A stretch of 64,000 bases of DNA from Romanomermis culicivorax. Taxonomy: Eukaryota; Nematoda; Enoplea; Mermithida; Mermithidae. Every line of letters starts with the position of its first letter. Within the stretch, counting starts at the first letter, position 1. Where the stretch lies: positions 2,153,139-2,217,138 of the forward strand of contig CAWUHX010000006.1 in NCBI GenBank assembly GCA_963922205.1. Reading direction: 5' to 3'. Shown here piece by piece: positions 61,543 through 64,000 of this stretch. Under the pieces are notes generated by a model, which was given only the letters and a program-made list of their open reading frames with translations, ran no database searches and was not told the DNA's origin. Position numbers and translations under genes: made by a program.

Positions 61543-63475
61543 ATGAAACCTATTTATGAGGATATTACTTCGGACGAAGACGACATGCCTATGGAAATTT
61601 TAGAAGATATTACTTCTGATGAAGACGACGATGAAACAATAGTGAATGAGTCTTCAGAGAATATTACCTCTGAGAAAGAAGAAGAAGAAGAAACAATCGA
61701 TAATAATGTTATTTTGGAAGAAGAAGAAGAAGAAGAAGGAACTGTTTTAGATTATGATGATGATGAAGATGATCAATACAAAAGTTATACGCCTTACAGT
61801 TCTGATGAGGAAGAAATTTACGAAACAGTTCAAATTGGTGGTGGTGGTGGGGGTAGTGGAGGTGTAACGAATGCATCTTTTGTTGCGGATGATTTTTTTG
61901 AACTAGGTCAACCCAGTACCGTAAATATTAGGCGTTTTAATACCGAAGGTCGCGAGTACTCTGTGAACTTTCGTAATACCGAACATATGGATGATTTAAA
62001 TGCTCAAATAGTGCCAACGTTTCAACGTATAGTAGAGCGAATTTCTGAGAATGTCGCTGATAATGCGTTTATAGGGTTTTCCTTTGACCATCCAGATTTG
62101 ACGAAAGGTCGTGTTTTGATACCTTTTAGACCGAAACATGCTTTAACTGGAGACTTGATTGTAAACACTCTTAACGCTGTTCTTCAATCAAATGAGCAAA
62201 TACAAATTGATAGTCGTCAGTCTACAATTCGTACCATTGTTGTAACACCACCTGCGGGTAGCGGTAAGCTGATTAAAATTACTTATGTAAGATTTTTATT
62301 TATTTATTTATTTATTTAAGGTATTCACAATGCTCATCAATATTTAAAACATAATGATTTTCTAAAAGATAAACGCTGTATTATTCAAATCAGCAACACG
62401 GATGATTTATGTTTTGCTAGAGCTCTAGTTGTTGCTAGAGCTTACATTCATAAAAAAGATAAGAATGCTGAGCACAAATGGGAAAGCATTCGAAAGTCTG
62501 ACAAGTCACATCTGCTGCAAACAAAGGTTGCTAAAGAACTGATGACCTTAGCAGGCTTAGCTAATCATCAAGGAGCTTGCGGTTTTCATCAGTGGGAACA
62601 ATTGCAAACTGTTTTATTACCCGATTATCAAATCAAAGTTTTTAGCAGAGAACGCTTTAAAGATTTAATATTTAGAGGTTAGAGTTTTTATTTTTCAATT
62701 ATTGTGTACGTATTTAGAGTTTTAAGGACCTGAAGCAACGCATGTTTTAAATATTTACCACCATGATAACCATTACTCCGTCATTACAAAGATGCCTGGA
62801 TTTTTTGACCGCAGCTACTTTTGTCCTCATTGCGATCTGGCCTACAACAACAAAATGGAACACAGATGCAGAAACGTTTGTCCTCTGTGTTACAATACAC
62901 CCCCATGTAATCAATTTAATGCTCGAAAATGCAAAGATTGTCTGCGTTATTTTAAAAACGATAAGTGTTTTGCTCGACACAAGCTTGTTTTTACTCAAAG
63001 AGGTCAATCCAAACGTCAAAAAACAGGGGTATCTATTTGCGATCGTTTCAAAGTGTGCGAACAATGTGATACACTGGTTCGACGAGCACATTCTAATCCT
63101 CATAATTGCGGTTATTTTGAATGTAAAACATGCAAGAAAAGCGTACCTAAAAAAGGTAATAGATATGGTGTAATTATTTTATTTTATTTTATATGAAAAT
63201 TTTTATTTAGATCATTTATGTTTTATGCAACCTGTTGGTAACGAACAAATTGAAGAGGAAGAAGAAGATATATTTGAAACAAATGTTGATGAGGATGAGT
63301 GTCTAGATGATAATGAACAGGAATTACCGATAAGTGTCCTGTTAATCAAAAATTGTTTTTATGATTTTGAGACTACACAGGAAAAAATTCTACGACAAAG
63401 CGAGTTAGGGGATGTGTTCGAACATGAACCAAATTTATGTGTTGTCCATAAGTACTCTGCGTTGATACCACTGCT
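61543..63475 (+). CDS. Protein-primed DNA polymerase B, N-terminal part
   Basis: Exons 61543..62263, 62321..62677, 62727..63155 and 63211..63475 (about 590 codons), then the N gap. Three introns of 57, 49 and 55 nt all split codons in phase 1. The N-terminus is a long acidic region (EEEEEEEG, DDDEDD) and a Gly run (GGGGGGSGG), followed by the conserved Polinton PolB leader: RCIIQISNTDDLCFARALVV, the DNHYSVITKMPGF block, a Cys/His-rich zinc region (CPHCDLAY, CPLC, CKDCLRYF) and HLCFMQP. Exon 4 reaches FYDFETTQ, the Exo I site (D-x-E) of the proofreading domain. Exo II/III and the polymerase palm motifs would be beyond the gap. Intact as far as it goes. Confidence 0.93.
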
Positions 63476-63575
63476 NNNNNNNNNNNNNNNNNNNNNNNNN
63501 NNNNNNNNNNNNNNNNNNNNNNNNNNNNNNNNNNNNNNNNNNNNNNNNNNNNNNNNNNNNNNNNNNNNNNNNNNN
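63476..63575. other. Assembly gap, exactly 100 N
   Basis: A conventional-length gap that interrupts PolB exon 4. Its real size is unknown. Confidence 0.99.
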
Positions 63576-64000
63576 GGAACTAAAAAAACCAGTTGGGTCA
63601 GACAAACTTGGGAGAAGCCTTTAGTAAAAACATCATCACTTTTCGTGAGTGGCAAATTTCAGTTTGAAAAGCGACAGCATGTAGTACGAAAGATGAACAT
63701 TTTCCTCTTTTTTATGGCATGTTTCGGGACAATGGCTCGCCTAAATTTGGTATCAGGTGAATTGAAATTTGTAGTTGAGATTTGGTTAGTGATGGAAGTT
63801 GCAAGAAAAAGCTTCCATAAGAGAATCACAAAAGCTAGTCTGAGGTTCAAAATATCCATACTTTCATTCTTTCAGCAGGATATTGCTACATTGGCACCAA
63901 ACCTCTAGAAATGATAGCTCCTTGTAGTAAGCCATATTGAGGTTCCTCATTTTGCAGAATTAGTAATGAATAATTTTTTATTCAGGATGTACAAATGGAG
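63576..64000. other. Sequence after the gap, not recognisable as PolB
   Basis: One frame stays open at 63576-63908 on the plus strand, but it has no Exo II, YxxG/A or SLYPS/DTD-type polymerase motif in any frame. It could be a mis-joined contig, an intron or host DNA. I cannot assign it. Confidence 0.5.

Larger units (their letters stand above)
47951..63475. mobile_element. Maverick/Polinton virus-like DNA transposon, right end missing
   Basis: The set of chromodomain integrase, protein-primed PolB, adenain-like protease, FtsK/HerA-type packaging ATPase, major and minor capsid proteins defines a Polinton. The core genes at 51154-63475 are certain. The left limit is not: a 5'-AG start at 47951 (AGTAGTAGTAAGG) is only a candidate, based on the rule that Polinton ends begin AG. 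The right end lies beyond the N gap or outside the window, so inverted terminal repeats and the 6-bp target duplication cannot be tested. Confidence 0.9.

Noticed and set aside
63576..63908. Continuation of PolB exon 4 across the N run
   Set aside because: The frame through the gap depends on an arbitrary 100 N, and no polymerase motif follows.

Overview
The window looks like AT-rich nuclear DNA of an invertebrate, most likely a nematode. Three things point there: a cluster of genes with the transthyretin-like (TTR-like) fold that is expanded in nematodes, degenerate TTAGGC arrays (the nematode telomere unit) inside two small repeats, and short introns (about 49-70 nt) alongside kilobase-scale ones. 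I cannot name the species. There are two 100-N scaffold gaps (24943-25042 and 63476-63575).

Region 1 (1-20170) holds a minisatellite, a LINE fragment and three spliced minus-strand genes. Two are secreted proteins with one PAN/apple-like module (3967-6100 and 15682-20169). Between them lies a complete 11-exon GH18 chitinase with a CBM14 chitin-binding tail (9605-13274). The intergenic and intronic space is full of inverted-repeat (foldback or MITE) elements.

Region 2 (22-47.6 kb) is the TTR-like cluster. It contains a two-domain gene present twice around a gap (almost certainly a false assembly duplication), a pseudogene cut by a hAT-type element with an 8-bp target duplication, a three-domain gene (37348-42846) and a complete two-domain gene (45540-47518). 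It also carries the 5' part of a dead LTR retrotransposon and several palindromic repeats.

Region 3 (about 48-63.5 kb, perhaps further) is a Maverick/Polinton, a virus-like DNA transposon. Minus-strand genes from 51154 to 60732 encode a double-jelly-roll major capsid protein, a small basic structural protein, a single-jelly-roll minor capsid protein, a small membrane protein, an adenain-like protease, a chromodomain integrase, two conserved Polinton proteins of unknown role, an HMG-box-like protein, a membrane protein, a packaging ATPase and a large unknown protein. Protein-primed DNA polymerase B starts at 61543 on the plus strand and is cut off by the gap. At the left edge sits a three-exon GC-rich gene (49796-50577) on the plus strand whose product also looks HMG-box-like. 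It is the most novel-looking coding feature here. Together the genes would copy the element (PolB), insert it (integrase), build and mature a capsid (capsid proteins and protease) and package DNA (ATPase). The reading frames before the gap look intact.
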